Origin: Bacteroidales bacterium
GTDB lineage: Bacteria; Bacteroidota; Bacteroidia; Bacteroidales; UBA932
NCBI GenBank assembly: GCA_017548985.1
Contig: JAFYYW010000026.1
Span: forward strand, 93,235-157,234
DNA: 64,000 nucleotides
Direction of reading: 5' to 3'
Below are positions 17,108-29,022 of this stretch, piece by piece (within the stretch, counting starts at the first letter, position 1; each line of letters starts with the position of its first letter). Below the pieces are notes generated by a model. It saw nothing but the letters and a program-made list of their open reading frames with translations. It made no database searches and had not been told where the DNA came from. The translations under genes and the position numbers were made by a program.

Positions 17108-19302
17108 AACGGGTAACCCACTCCGAAATGTAACGCGAAGCAGTCTTTACGTCTCCAGTCGGAAGGACTGTACCAGCCGATGCTGTCCTCTGAAGGGTCG
17201 TACAACTTGACTCCGAGATCTATCCTGAGGATCAGGAAGGTGAGGTCTGCCCTGACTCCCCCGCCCCAATCCAAGGCTATGTCCTTGCCGAACCCTTCCC
17301 TATTGGGATGTATGAGACTGAAGTCATCGAATTTCCCGTACCAGACATTTCCCGCGTCCATGAAAAGGGCGCCCTGCAGCTTCCAGAACATCGGGAACCT
17401 GTACTCAATGTTGGCCTCGAGCTTTATGTCACCGGTCTGGCTGGGGATGACGACACCTGCGATTGGTGGCTGACGACCCGGTCCGAGGGTCCTGGCCTGC
17501 CAGCCTCTCATGCTGTTGGCACCACCGCTGTAGAACTGTTTCTCGAACGGTAGGGTGAAAGCGCCTCCCAACGCCATTCCGTATCCGCCCAACAACCGGA
17601 TTGCGAGAGCCTGTGTATCATTCCTGCCGAAAACGAAAGTCTCGCCGAGAGTAAGCTCGGAACGAATATATTGGGAGCAAGGAATCCCCCAGATCTCGGT
17701 CACTCCAAAATTCCTGAAGTCAAACGTCTTGCCGAGCAGATTGAGGACATTACCCGAAGCGTCAAGCGAGAAACGTACATATCTGTAGGATCTTCTAGGT
17801 ATCAAGTCTGTGCAGGTCGTGTAATAGATGATGGCGCCGGAACCCACGTCGAAGTGGTCCGAATACGTGTTATAAAGGATGGGATTGTCACCGATGAGAT
17901 CATAGAACGCATCAGTAACATCCTGCAACCGCACTATCTTGGCCTGCAGAGGATAAAGCTGGTAAATGAACCTGCCTCTTGAGAAGGAGCCCGAATAACC
18001 GAAAGATGACGAGATCATGATCCGGGTGAACTCCGGACGGTCCAGGTAGTTGAAGGATGCGTTGATATCCGTCCTCGGAACATTCGGACCGTGGAAAATG
18101 GAGTTAGGAAGCCCGAGAAACTCAGGGAAACTCAATCCTACAGAAGCTCCGAACTCATTGGAGCGGATACTGCTGTTTTTCCACATGTACTGGAAATTGC
18201 CAAGGAAACTAAGGTTCAACCATTGCCCGCCATGGAATATATTCTTATGGAAGTAACTGATCTGCGGAGAATTACCTATAAGGCCATTGGAATTGGTCGA
18301 TGCTTCGAAATTCAGCTTGAAACCCTGGAGCCGGGAATTGGTCAGGTTAATGTCGCAATCAACCACATCGGCAGTATCCCTGGGGTTGAGTGAGATATTG
18401 ACACCACTGAAGAGTTTCAGGGCGGACAGGCGGGAATAGGTGTTGTTCACTTCCCTCTCGTCGTAAAGTTTCCCGGGACTGACCGTGTTCATATTGCGAA
18501 TGACCCGGTCATTGAACTTCAGATTCTTATCCCAAGAGATAGACACGTCTCCGAAAGTGTATTTCCGGAATGGTTTGGCTGTCTCCGGTGTCTGGTTTCT
18601 GGTATATTCCCGGACATACATGACAAGGTCGGCGGTATCTTTCTTCTGAAGGGTGTCAGCCTCGAAAGAGTAGTAGTTCTTGTTGAAACCGAACCATCCG
18701 TGCCTCCTCATCCACTCGGCTGACCTCTCCGTCTCTTCCTCCAACAGCGCCTCTGCCAGATAATCACCAGGCTTGATAGTGACATTAAGTGTGTCGGCAT
18801 AGAAATCCTCGCTGAATTCCCCTTCCGGGACTGAATACTCCAGTTTGCCGATCTTATACCTTTTCCCCGGCTCGACAGTGTACAGGACCTTCACCTTCCG
18901 GCCATCGTAATTGACTGAGCTGCCTACCTTTGAGTTGTAATAACCAAGATACTCGAGATGTCTCCCAATGTTGGTGACGGAGGCATCCACCGCGGATGGC
19001 TCATAGACAACCGGAGCCACACCTATCTTCCTGACCAGACGGCTCCCAAGCCTGGTGGTGTCCTGACCGGAAAGGTTGTAAAGGTTAAGGAAAGGGTTCC
19101 AACCGAAAATAAGGTAGCTGTTCGATTTCTGCTGGACATATTTCTCGAATTCCTTGGGTGACAGCTTTTTGTCCCCGAGGACCTCGACCTCGTTGCCTGC
19201 GAGCCGGTACCGTCCATCCGGAAGCGACCGTGTCGAGCTGCAGGACGAGAGCAGCGCGACCAAGAGAACTGTCAGGATGGCTTTCGGCGTTTTTGGCATC
19301 AT
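17104..19302 (-). CDS. Omp85/BamA-TamA-like outer-membrane lipoprotein
   Basis: A 732-residue protein with a lipoprotein signal (LLSSC, Cys21). POTRA-like segments cover roughly residues 30-340, and a C-terminal Omp85 barrel contains GGANSMRGWQARTLGPG (the conserved RGW/RGF loop) and ends in Phe (GVGYPF). It lies in the outer membrane, and its POTRA region faces the periplasm. Family members insert or translocate outer-membrane proteins. The lipidated N-terminus separates it from canonical BamA and is common among Bacteroidota TamL-type proteins, usually partnered with TamB; no tamB lies in this window. The start could also be the adjacent ATG at 19299. Confidence 0.85.
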   Translation of the reverse strand: MMPKTPKAILTVLLVALLSSCSSTRSLPDGRYRLAGNEVEVLGDKKLSPKEFEKYVQQKSNSYLIFGWNPFLNLYNLSGQDTTRLGSRLVRKIGVAPVVYEPSAVDASVTNIGRHLEYLGYYNSKVGSSVNYDGRKVKVLYTVEPGKRYKIGKLEYSVPEGEFSEDFYADTLNVTIKPGDYLAEALLEEETERSAEWMRRHGWFGFNKNYYSFEADTLQKKDTADLVMYVREYTRNQTPETAKPFRKYTFGDVSISWDKNLKFNDRVIRNMNTVSPGKLYDEREVNNTYSRLSALKLFSGVNISLNPRDTADVVDCDINLTNSRLQGFKLNFEASTNSNGLIGNSPQISYFHKNIFHGGQWLNLSFLGNFQYMWKNSSIRSNEFGASVGLSFPEFLGLPNSIFHGPNVPRTDINASFNYLDRPEFTRIMISSSFGYSGSFSRGRFIYQLYPLQAKIVRLQDVTDAFYDLIGDNPILYNTYSDHFDVGSGAIIYYTTCTDLIPRRSYRYVRFSLDASGNVLNLLGKTFDFRNFGVTEIWGIPCSQYIRSELTLGETFVFGRNDTQALAIRLLGGYGMALGGAFTLPFEKQFYSGGANSMRGWQARTLGPGRQPPIAGVVIPSQTGDIKLEANIEYRFPMFWKLQGALFMDAGNVWYGKFDDFSLIHPNREGFGKDIALDWGGGVRADLTFLILRIDLGVKLYDPSEDSIGWYSPSDWRRKDCFALHFGVGYPF

Positions 19303-19330
19303 GGTTCCACAAAAATAAAAAGAATATTAA

Positions 19331-19338
19331 TATATTTG
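19331..19338 (+). promoter_or_regulatory. -7 promoter box for the SpoU methyltransferase gene
   Basis: TATATTTG matches TAnnTTTG and lies 23 bp before ATG 19362. No clear -33 element. Confidence 0.5.
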
Positions 19339-19361
19339 TTTAATTTCCACACGATGATTAT

Positions 19362-20129
19362 ATGAGTATACCCGTCTCCAACAACGAAATCAAATTCGTC
19401 AAGTCACTCGAGCAGAAGAAATTCAGGGATTCCAACGGCATGTTTGTCGTGGAGGGGGAGAAGATGGTTGAAGAGGCGCTCAACTCATCCTTCGAGGTTT
19501 TCCGCTATTACCGGATATCGGAAGTCGGGTTCACGGCGATGTCACGGATGACATTTTTGGCCTCACCCTCCCCTGCCCTCGCCGTGCTACGGAAACCCGT
19601 CGATATAGAGATACAAGACCTGTCCTATTTCTCCCTGCCTGAAAGCGGGCTTTTCCTGGCTCTTGACGGGATCCGGGATCCGGGCAACTTGGGTACCATT
19701 TTGAGGATAGCTGACTGGTTCGGGATCGACGCTGTTTTCGCTTCAAGGGACACGGTCGACATCTTCAATCCTAAAGTCGTCCAGGCCACGATGGGAGCCA
19801 TATTCAGAGTCAAGTTCCATTATTGCGATATTGCCCGGCTCAGCCGGTTCATAGTCCTTTCGGGAGGCGACGCCTATGGCACCTTCCTGGATGGGAGTGA
19901 CATTTATCAAAAGGAACTGAATACCGGGAATAAGACCAAGTCATTGATAGTCATAGGGAATGAATCCAATGGCATCTCCCAGGAGGTAGCCGCCACATTG
20001 ACAGAACGCCTCCTCATCCCCTCTTATCCGGAGAATGACCGTGGATCCGAATCCCTTAACGCGGCCGTCGCTACCGCTATCACGGTCGCGGAGTTCCGCA
20101 GACGACTTAACACCAATCACCAGGCATGA
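19362..20129 (+). CDS. TrmH/SpoU-family RNA 2'-O-methyltransferase
   Basis: A 255-residue enzyme with an N-terminal substrate-binding domain (residues 1-90) and a SPOUT methyltransferase domain. The three SpoU motifs are present: GIRDPGNLGTILRIADWFG, VIGNESNGIS, and IPSYPENDRGSESLNAAVA. It should methylate a ribose in rRNA or tRNA with SAM; the target cannot be told. The stop overlaps the ATG of the next gene (ATGA), so the two are translationally coupled. Confidence 0.9.
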   Translation: MSIPVSNNEIKFVKSLEQKKFRDSNGMFVVEGEKMVEEALNSSFEVFRYYRISEVGFTAMSRMTFLASPSPALAVLRKPVDIEIQDLSYFSLPESGLFLALDGIRDPGNLGTILRIADWFGIDAVFASRDTVDIFNPKVVQATMGAIFRVKFHYCDIARLSRFIVLSGGDAYGTFLDGSDIYQKELNTGNKTKSLIVIGNESNGISQEVAATLTERLLIPSYPENDRGSESLNAAVATAITVAEFRRRLNTNHQA

Positions 20130-23062
20130 ACGAAGAATCATTGATGCGCTCCAGGATCAGGAGAATCCTGATGATATGCAGCAACTACGACGCGTTTACC
20201 CTCGAGGAGGACGGACGGATCGAGAGCCAGATCGTGAGCGAATACAGGGAACTGAACCTCAGTAATCCCCCGACCTTTATATGGGCCAACTCATCGGTGG
20301 ACGCCGGAAAGATCCTCGAGACCGACTCGGAGATCGACATGATAATATGCATGTACAACGACCGGGACAAGGAGGTTTTCGAGTTCGCCGCCAAGCTGCG
20401 TGGAGAGGGATCCAAGATCCCGTTCATCATGCTGATCCACTACTCCAAATCAGTCCGGCAGAGAATCTTTGAGAATGACCGCTCGGGGATTGACTTCGTG
20501 TTCAGCTGGCAAGGCAACGCGGACTTGATCCTCGCGATTGTCAAGCTGATCGAAGATTCGGTCAACGCGGAGAATGATGTGTTCGAGGTCGGGGTCCGGG
20601 TGATCCTCCTGGTCGAGGACTCGGTACGTTACTACTCCACCTATCTTCCTGAGTTATACAAACTTCTGATCACACAGAGCCGCGAGTTCCTGACCGAGTT
20701 CCTAAACGATGACCAGAAGAAATACCGCAAGCGCTCCAGGCCCAAAATCCTTCTCGCGACATGTTACGAGGATGCCCTGGCATATTTCGAGAGATACAAG
20801 GAGAACCTTATGGGAGTAATCTCCGATGTCGGGATGGTGATAAGGAAGGGAGACAGCAACAAGTCAGAGAAACTTGACGCCGGGCTTGACCTTGTCAGGA
20901 TCATCAAGGAATACGATCCTCTGATGCCGGTGCTCCTGCAATCCTCACAAGGAAGCATAGCCAAGGTAGCCGAGCAACTCGGAGTCGGGTTCCTGAAGAA
21001 GTTCTCCAGGACTCTGTTCATGCAACTCGGGGACTATATGAAGGAGGAGTTCGGCTTCGGTGATTTCGTTTTCAAGGGCGCCGACGGCACTGAATACGGT
21101 CGGGCCTCCAGCCTCACGGAGCTGGAAGACATAATCGGGGATATTCCAGACGAGATACTTGTGAGTAACACCTCCAAGAACATGTTCTCCAAATGGCTCT
21201 ACGCTAGAGGCTTGTTCAACTTGGCCGAGACTTTCAAGGCGGAGCATCATACTGTCGCTTCCGAGTTCCGTTCCTTCCTCCTGGAGCAGATCAACAAGTA
21301 CCACCAGATGATTGGACAAGGGGTCATAGCGGATTTCAAGGAAGACACTTACCAGGACTATTTCTGGTTCGCCAGGATGGGAGACGGCTCTCTCGGAGGC
21401 AAGGCCAGAGGTCTGGCTTTCCTCAATCACCTTGTCTTGAAATATTCATTATCAGACAGGTATCCCGGGATGAGGGTTACCATACCCCGCACTATCGTGG
21501 TGACCACGGAGTGGTTCGACAGGTTCGTGCTTGAGAACGGACTCCAGCATGTGATAGATTCCGAGCTTTCTGATGACGAGATCCTGTCCGAGTTTGTGGC
21601 TTCCATATTACCGGCCGAGCTGCTGGAGAAGTTGAGGGCATTCGTCGCCACTGTGGACAGTCCCGTCGCGGTCCGTTCCAGCTCCAAGCTGGAAGACAGC
21701 AATTACCAGCCTTTCGCAGGGGTGTATTCCACATACATGTGTCCTTTCGTAGAGAACAAGGACAGGATGCTCAGGGAGATCACAAAGGCTATAAAGAGCG
21801 TCTACGCCTCGACCTATTTCGCCGGGAGCCGAGCCTATATCCAGGCCAGCGGGAACCTTATCGGAGAGGAAAAGATGGCCATCATTATCCAGAGCATCTG
21901 CGGCACCAGGCATGGCGATGACTACTATCCGATGCTATCCGGTGTGGCCAGGTCATTAAACGCTTATCCGATCGGTTCCGAGAAGCCCTCGGACGGAATA
22001 TTGAACGTCGCCTTCGGTCTAGGAAAGACTGTGGTGGACGGAGGGCGTACCCTCAGGGTCAGTCCGAAAGCTACCAAGAAGATATTACAGCTCTCTTCCC
22101 CATCTCTGGCGATGAGGGACACACAGACAGAGATGTATGTGCTTGACACCAGCCCGGGAGCATTCAAGATCTCCAAGAATGATGGAGTGAACCTCAGGAG
22201 AATACCGGTTTCCGAGGCCCTGGAGAAGTTTGACAGGCCTGAGCTGGTCGTGTCCACCTACGTGGCTCAAGACGACCGTATGCAGCCTGGAATGAGCGTC
22301 AGAGGCCCCAGAGTCATTTCATTTGACGGGTTATTCCAATATGACAGGTTCCCTCTCGCCTCCGCCCTTTCAGAAATAATGGACATTTGCCGGAACGAGC
22401 TCATGTCTGAGGTAGAGATAGAGTTCGCGCTCGACCCTGTCAAGGGCACTGCCGGACGTGAGGCCGCCCTGGAACTGCTCCAAGTCAGGCCGGTTTCGGA
22501 AGGCACCTCTTTCCAGAGCACCTCCATGGAAGAAGTTGTCAAGACATTGTCCCCAGTCTTGGTCAGGAGCGACAACGCGCTCGGCAATGGCCTGTTCCAG
22601 GACACCGAATATATCGTGGCCATACTCCCCGGCGTGTTTGACAAAATGAAAACAAGGCAGATGGCCGACGAGATCTCAGCGATCAACTCCCGTATGCTTA
22701 AGGAAGGTAAGACATATTTCCTGATCGGCCCGGGAAGATGGGGGTCATCAATCCCCACGCTTGGAGTCCCCGTAAACTGGACTGATATCTCAGCCGCCAG
22801 AATGGTGGTAGAGTACGGTATGGACGGTTTCAGGATCGAACCCAGCCAAGGAACCCATTTCTTCCAGAACATCACCTCCCTCGGTGTCGGCTACCTGTCA
22901 GTTGATGAATATGCCGGATCCGGATCGATTGATTTCAAGGCTCTCGAGGCTTTAGATACCGAATATGAGGGGGAATATGCGAAAGTATGGACATCAAAGA
23001 AGTTGAGAGGATTCATTGACCGGAACTCCGGAAAGTCGATAATAGGTCTTAAGGATGAGTAA
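20126..23062 (+). CDS. Receiver-like domains fused to a pyruvate,phosphate dikinase ATP-grasp domain
   Basis: A 978-residue protein of unknown role. Two response-regulator-like regions come first: residues about 8-135, then about 155-310, which opens with LLVEDSVRYY and has GVISDVGM as a possible phospho-acceptor. Next comes a PPDK_N-type nucleotide-binding domain from about 420, with GSLGGKARGLAFL, AVRSSSKLEDSNYQPF and GLGKTVVDGG. The C-terminal part has GPGRWGSS and DPSQGTHFF-like (EPSQGTHFF) motifs. Neither the phosphohistidine swivel domain nor the PEP/pyruvate barrel of PEP synthase is present, so an ordinary PEP synthase reaction is unlikely. It overlaps both neighbours (4 and 8 bp). 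Confidence 0.8.
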   Translation: MNEESLMRSRIRRILMICSNYDAFTLEEDGRIESQIVSEYRELNLSNPPTFIWANSSVDAGKILETDSEIDMIICMYNDRDKEVFEFAAKLRGEGSKIPFIMLIHYSKSVRQRIFENDRSGIDFVFSWQGNADLILAIVKLIEDSVNAENDVFEVGVRVILLVEDSVRYYSTYLPELYKLLITQSREFLTEFLNDDQKKYRKRSRPKILLATCYEDALAYFERYKENLMGVISDVGMVIRKGDSNKSEKLDAGLDLVRIIKEYDPLMPVLLQSSQGSIAKVAEQLGVGFLKKFSRTLFMQLGDYMKEEFGFGDFVFKGADGTEYGRASSLTELEDIIGDIPDEILVSNTSKNMFSKWLYARGLFNLAETFKAEHHTVASEFRSFLLEQINKYHQMIGQGVIADFKEDTYQDYFWFARMGDGSLGGKARGLAFLNHLVLKYSLSDRYPGMRVTIPRTIVVTTEWFDRFVLENGLQHVIDSELSDDEILSEFVASILPAELLEKLRAFVATVDSPVAVRSSSKLEDSNYQPFAGVYSTYMCPFVENKDRMLREITKAIKSVYASTYFAGSRAYIQASGNLIGEEKMAIIIQSICGTRHGDDYYPMLSGVARSLNAYPIGSEKPSDGILNVAFGLGKTVVDGGRTLRVSPKATKKILQLSSPSLAMRDTQTEMYVLDTSPGAFKISKNDGVNLRRIPVSEALEKFDRPELVVSTYVAQDDRMQPGMSVRGPRVISFDGLFQYDRFPLASALSEIMDICRNELMSEVEIEFALDPVKGTAGREAALELLQVRPVSEGTSFQSTSMEEVVKTLSPVLVRSDNALGNGLFQDTEYIVAILPGVFDKMKTRQMADEISAINSRMLKEGKTYFLIGPGRWGSSIPTLGVPVNWTDISAARMVVEYGMDGFRIEPSQGTHFFQNITSLGVGYLSVDEYAGSGSIDFKALEALDTEYEGEYAKVWTSKKLRGFIDRNSGKSIIGLKDE

Positions 23063-24623
23063 ACCGGTTGTCTACCAGATGCTTCCCCGTATTTGGGGAA
23101 ATCCTGTCAGCTCTCCTGTCCCGGATGGCTCCCTGGCGGAGAACGGTTGCGGCAAATTCGGTTCTATAGACGAAGTGACCCTGACCTGGCTCAAGGAGAA
23201 GCTTAAGGTCACCCATGTCTGGTATACCGGAGTCATAAGGCATGCGACGACGGCGAGGTTCCCTGGATGCGACGCGTCCGCACAAGCCATCGTCAAAGGC
23301 AAAGCCGGTTCCCCATACGCCATTACAGACTACTATGATGTCAATCCGTATCTGGCTGATAATCCAAAGAATAGGATAGACGAATTTGAGTCTTTGTTAA
23401 ATAGGACTCACTCGGTCGGATTAAAGGCAATCATAGACTTTATTCCTAACCATGTCTCCCGGGACTATGGCAAGGTTGGTCTCATTCGCAGGCCTGCCTC
23501 AGGTGTTCTAGGGGAAAAGGATGACTGCTCTTTTCATTGGCGTCCGGAGAACGATTTTTACTACTATCCCGGACAGGCTCTAATCCTGCCTGATAACGGA
23601 CAATATTACGAGAATCCGGCCAAGGCGTCCGGCAACTGCTTCTCCCCCGCCCCCGACAAGACCTGTTGGTACGAGACTATAAGGCTGAATTACTGCGACT
23701 TCCACACTCCCACATGGGACCGTATGCTTGAGATTGTAAGATACTGGTGCCTCAAGGGTGTGGACGGGTTCCGCTGCGACATGGTGGAGATGGTTCCATG
23801 GCAGTTCATGAAATGGCTTATTGCCGGGATCAAGACCGAGTTTCCGGATGTGATATTCATCGCCGAGGTCTATCAGAAGGATCTGTACCGGCATTATATC
23901 GGCGAGGTCGGATTCGATATGCTGTACGACAAATCTGGGCTGTACGACACCATGAGGGCGATTGTGGAGGGCAAAGGTCCGGCCAAGGGAATAACCTGGA
24001 ACTGGCAGTTCCTTGGAGACCTTCAGCCCAGGATGCTTAACTTCCTCGAGAACCACGACGAGCAGCGTTTCGCTTCCGGCTTTTTCGCCAAAGATCCTCT
24101 TAAGGCCACCGCTCCCCTTTGCGCCGAATTGATGCTGAATGACGCTCCCTATATGATCTATTCAGGGCAAGAGATAGGTGAGCCAGGAATGGACAAAGAA
24201 GGATTCAGCGGCATGGACGGACGTACCACTATATTCGACTGGTGGAGTGTGGCCTCGTTGAGAAGGCTATACGCCTACATTCATGATGGTGAGGGACTTA
24301 CGGCTGAGGAATCCAAGGTTCTGGAGTTATACGGGAATATTCTTTCCCTGGCCGTCGACCAGGCTTTCGAAGGTGCCGGGACATACGATTTGGGTTATTG
24401 CCAGCCCCCGGGAAACGGATTCGATCCGGACAAGCACTTCGCGTTCCTGAGAGGTCGAGGAGGAAACGCTCATCTCTTTGTGTGCGACTTCTCATGCGAG
24501 GACGTCTCCATGGAAATCGTGATTCCGACGGAAGCGTTGGAGTATATGGGGATTAACAAAAAGGAGACGCCCAAATTGAGCGTCTCCGTACGAGCCTTCG
24601 GATACTCTGTCTTACCAGTTTAG
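23055..24623 (+). CDS. Glycoside hydrolase family 13 (alpha-amylase-type) enzyme
   Basis: A 522-residue cytoplasmic enzyme with no signal peptide. The four GH13 regions are in order: IDFIPNH; GVDGFRCDM with the nucleophile Asp near 241; FIAEVYQ with the acid/base Glu near 271; and FLENHDEQR with the third acid near 334. It probably acts on intracellular alpha-glucans or maltodextrins. Its start is inside the previous gene and its end overlaps the convergent phosphofructokinase gene by 12 bp. Substrate specificity is not readable from sequence. Confidence 0.88.
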   Translation: MSKPVVYQMLPRIWGNPVSSPVPDGSLAENGCGKFGSIDEVTLTWLKEKLKVTHVWYTGVIRHATTARFPGCDASAQAIVKGKAGSPYAITDYYDVNPYLADNPKNRIDEFESLLNRTHSVGLKAIIDFIPNHVSRDYGKVGLIRRPASGVLGEKDDCSFHWRPENDFYYYPGQALILPDNGQYYENPAKASGNCFSPAPDKTCWYETIRLNYCDFHTPTWDRMLEIVRYWCLKGVDGFRCDMVEMVPWQFMKWLIAGIKTEFPDVIFIAEVYQKDLYRHYIGEVGFDMLYDKSGLYDTMRAIVEGKGPAKGITWNWQFLGDLQPRMLNFLENHDEQRFASGFFAKDPLKATAPLCAELMLNDAPYMIYSGQEIGEPGMDKEGFSGMDGRTTIFDWWSVASLRRLYAYIHDGEGLTAEESKVLELYGNILSLAVDQAFEGAGTYDLGYCQPPGNGFDPDKHFAFLRGRGGNAHLFVCDFSCEDVSMEIVIPTEALEYMGINKKETPKLSVSVRAFGYSVLPV

Positions 24624-25841
24624 TATCTTCTTGAAATCATATTCCTCAGGATTGGCGACGAAAGCCTTGGCGGCCTCGTAGTCATCGGGAGTGATGTAGT
24701 GGCATATGTGGAGATAATAGTTTCTCGCGATGCCACCTTCGATGTTGACCCTGCGAGGAGGAATCTTTCCTTCCTCATTCTGCAAATCCTTCAGATAGAG
24801 AGGCTTGGGATCTCCGTTCTTGTCCACGTAGACCATGCAGCCAGTCTCACCCTTCGTGTAGAGCTCAAAGACTCCCATAGCGAGTTCAGAGCAATAGGAA
24901 AGATCATACGCGACAGGATCCTGGCAACGGACATCGTAGCCGATCTCCACAGGACGGGTCTTCATCTTAAGACCGATCTTCTTGAATTCCTTCTCGAGAA
25001 TATCGTTGAAGAGGACAGCCTTGCTGATCTTGCCAAGTTCCGGGTGGCCGTGCTCGTCGTAGGTCATCGTCACACCGGCGTTCTTGATCTCAGCGGGGTC
25101 AAGGTCGTGGAACACGCCTTCGGCAACCACCACGGTGCCGTAAGGTATACCCAAAACCTTACGCTTCAGGATAGCGGAGACAGCGAGCTTGACAATCTTG
25201 TCAAGGCTGATCGGGGTCTTGTTGAACATCTCGGGGATGATGGTCATCGAGCAATGTGTGGCCTCGCCGATACCAAGCGCGAGATGGCCGGCGGAACGTC
25301 CCATAGCGGAGATAAGGAGCCAGGTGCCGGAGGTGCGGGCATCCTCATAAACTGTCCTGGCGATATGGGCGCCCTCATTCTTGGCTGAGTTGAAGCCGAA
25401 AGTCGGAGCGTTGTCCGGGAGGGGCAGGTCGTTGTCGATGGTCTTGGGGACATGGATGTTGTGGATCGGGTAGTTCTTCGCCTGGAGGAACTTGGCGATC
25501 CTGTTGGCGGTGGAGGCGGTGTCGTCACCACCGACGGTGACCAGGAGCTTAACGTTATTGTCCTGGAAAAGAGGGAGATTGAAATTCTTCTCGAAATCCT
25601 CGTTAGTGGGCTTGAAACGGCTCATCTGGAGGTAGGAGCCGCCCCTGTTGAAATAAGCGTCAGCCTTGAAGAAATCGATGTCCTCGATGCGGGGATTCTT
25701 GTTGAACAGTCCGCTGTAGCCTTCGTGGAGTCCGATGACTCTGTAGCCTTTGTAAAGGAAAGTCTTGGCGACTGAGAACACAACCGTGTTCATTCCGGGT
25801 GCGGGGCCGCCACCGCAGAGGATGATGATTGAATCTTTCAT
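24612..25841 (-). CDS. pfp: Diphosphate-dependent 6-phosphofructokinase
   Basis: A 409-residue PFK. The N-terminal nucleotide loop is ILCGGGPAPGMNT. The phosphoryl-donor site reads VGGDDTAS, where GGDD (rather than GGDG) is typical of PPi-dependent enzymes, and the catalytic block is PKTIDNDLP, also the PPi form. It catalyses reversible phosphorylation of fructose 6-phosphate with pyrophosphate. The frame is open to 25886, but the promoter box lies there, so ATG 25841 (MKDSIIILC) is chosen. It converges on the GH13 gene. Confidence 0.88.
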   Translation of the reverse strand: MKDSIIILCGGGPAPGMNTVVFSVAKTFLYKGYRVIGLHEGYSGLFNKNPRIEDIDFFKADAYFNRGGSYLQMSRFKPTNEDFEKNFNLPLFQDNNVKLLVTVGGDDTASTANRIAKFLQAKNYPIHNIHVPKTIDNDLPLPDNAPTFGFNSAKNEGAHIARTVYEDARTSGTWLLISAMGRSAGHLALGIGEATHCSMTIIPEMFNKTPISLDKIVKLAVSAILKRKVLGIPYGTVVVAEGVFHDLDPAEIKNAGVTMTYDEHGHPELGKISKAVLFNDILEKEFKKIGLKMKTRPVEIGYDVRCQDPVAYDLSYCSELAMGVFELYTKGETGCMVYVDKNGDPKPLYLKDLQNEEGKIPPRRVNIEGGIARNYYLHICHYITPDDYEAAKAFVANPEEYDFKKILNW

Positions 25842-25885
25842 GATAGATATTTTGTTGAATAATATTCCTATCCGGATAGCGGACA

Positions 25886-28015
<2,130 letters not shown>

Positions 28016-28020
28016 GAGAT

Positions 28021-29022
28021 ATGAGTTGGTTCGGTGATATGGTTTTCAAGATCAAGAGTTACTTCCGGTGGTTCAGCAAATTCATCGGCCATGACATCTG
28101 GCATTTCAACCTCGACGAACTCTCCAAGGCCAAAGCCAGGCTCGTAAGGGACATCAAGGTGGTTTTAGATGCCTTCAAGAATTTCGCTGACGAGAAAATC
28201 GGTTTCCAATCTGTGGCCCTGAGCTATTTCTGCACGCTCGCCTTGGTGCCGATGGTCGCCGTGGCCTTCGCCGTGACCAGTGGATTCGGTCTTGAGAACG
28301 TACTACGGGACGCCTTGTACTCCGCTGATATAAACCAGACCGTCATCGACACTTTGATGAACAGCGCCTCGAACATCATTGACGCGTCAAAGTCAGGCGT
28401 GTTCGGCATTATCACGGCTCTATCCTTCGTCTGGCTCGTCATCTGGATGATGAACAGGGTGGAGAAAGTGTTCAATAATGTCTGGCATGTCAGGAAACCC
28501 CAGAGGAAAGCGCTTAAAAGTTACGGGATAGATATCATCATCATGATACTTATCCCGTTTATCGTATTGATTTTCTTCGCCGGGACCGTCGTTTATTCCC
28601 ATGTCCTGGACTTGATCCCTAACAGCATCGGAATATCCGACAGGATCAAGTCCTTCCTGGGCTGGATCATTTTCGCAGGTGTGGCGATCATGACTCTCTC
28701 CGCCATGTACAAGTTCATCCCGGCCACGAAGGTGGAATACCGTTTCGCCTTGAAAGCCGCGCTTTGGGCGGGCATTATATTCACCCTGCTGCAATATCTC
28801 TACCTTGAGACCCAGGTACTCGTTACCAATATCAACGCGGTCTATGGAGCTGTCGCCGCCCTGCCTCTCTTCATGATGTGGCTAAGGTTCGGATGGCTGA
28901 TCATCTTGTACGGGGCGCAGTTCTCTTATTCTTTCCAGATGCTCCACCATCAGGAGATCCAGGCGAGGCAATCTGCGGACATATTAATAGAAACAACTGA
29001 TAATAAAGGGATTGAGGCATGA
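28021..29022 (+). CDS. YihY/BrkB-family membrane protein
   Basis: A 333-residue inner-membrane protein with an amphipathic N-terminus of about 65 residues and six predicted helices. The family marks are SVALSYFCTLALVPMVAVA, a WLVIWMMNRVEKVFNNVW segment and the C-terminal FMMWLRFGWLIILYGAQFSY. The function of the family is unsettled; the old RNase BN label is not supported. The ATG at 28021 is preferred to a TTG inside the ligA end. The stop overlaps the next ATG (ATGA). Confidence 0.88.
   Translation: MSWFGDMVFKIKSYFRWFSKFIGHDIWHFNLDELSKAKARLVRDIKVVLDAFKNFADEKIGFQSVALSYFCTLALVPMVAVAFAVTSGFGLENVLRDALYSADINQTVIDTLMNSASNIIDASKSGVFGIITALSFVWLVIWMMNRVEKVFNNVWHVRKPQRKALKSYGIDIIIMILIPFIVLIFFAGTVVYSHVLDLIPNSIGISDRIKSFLGWIIFAGVAIMTLSAMYKFIPATKVEYRFALKAALWAGIIFTLLQYLYLETQVLVTNINAVYGAVAALPLFMMWLRFGWLIILYGAQFSYSFQMLHHQEIQARQSADILIETTDNKGIEA

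Noticed and set aside
24699..25388. 229-codon plus-strand frame opposite the PPi-phosphofructokinase gene
   Set aside because: Antisense shadow; the minus-strand gene has all catalytic motifs.
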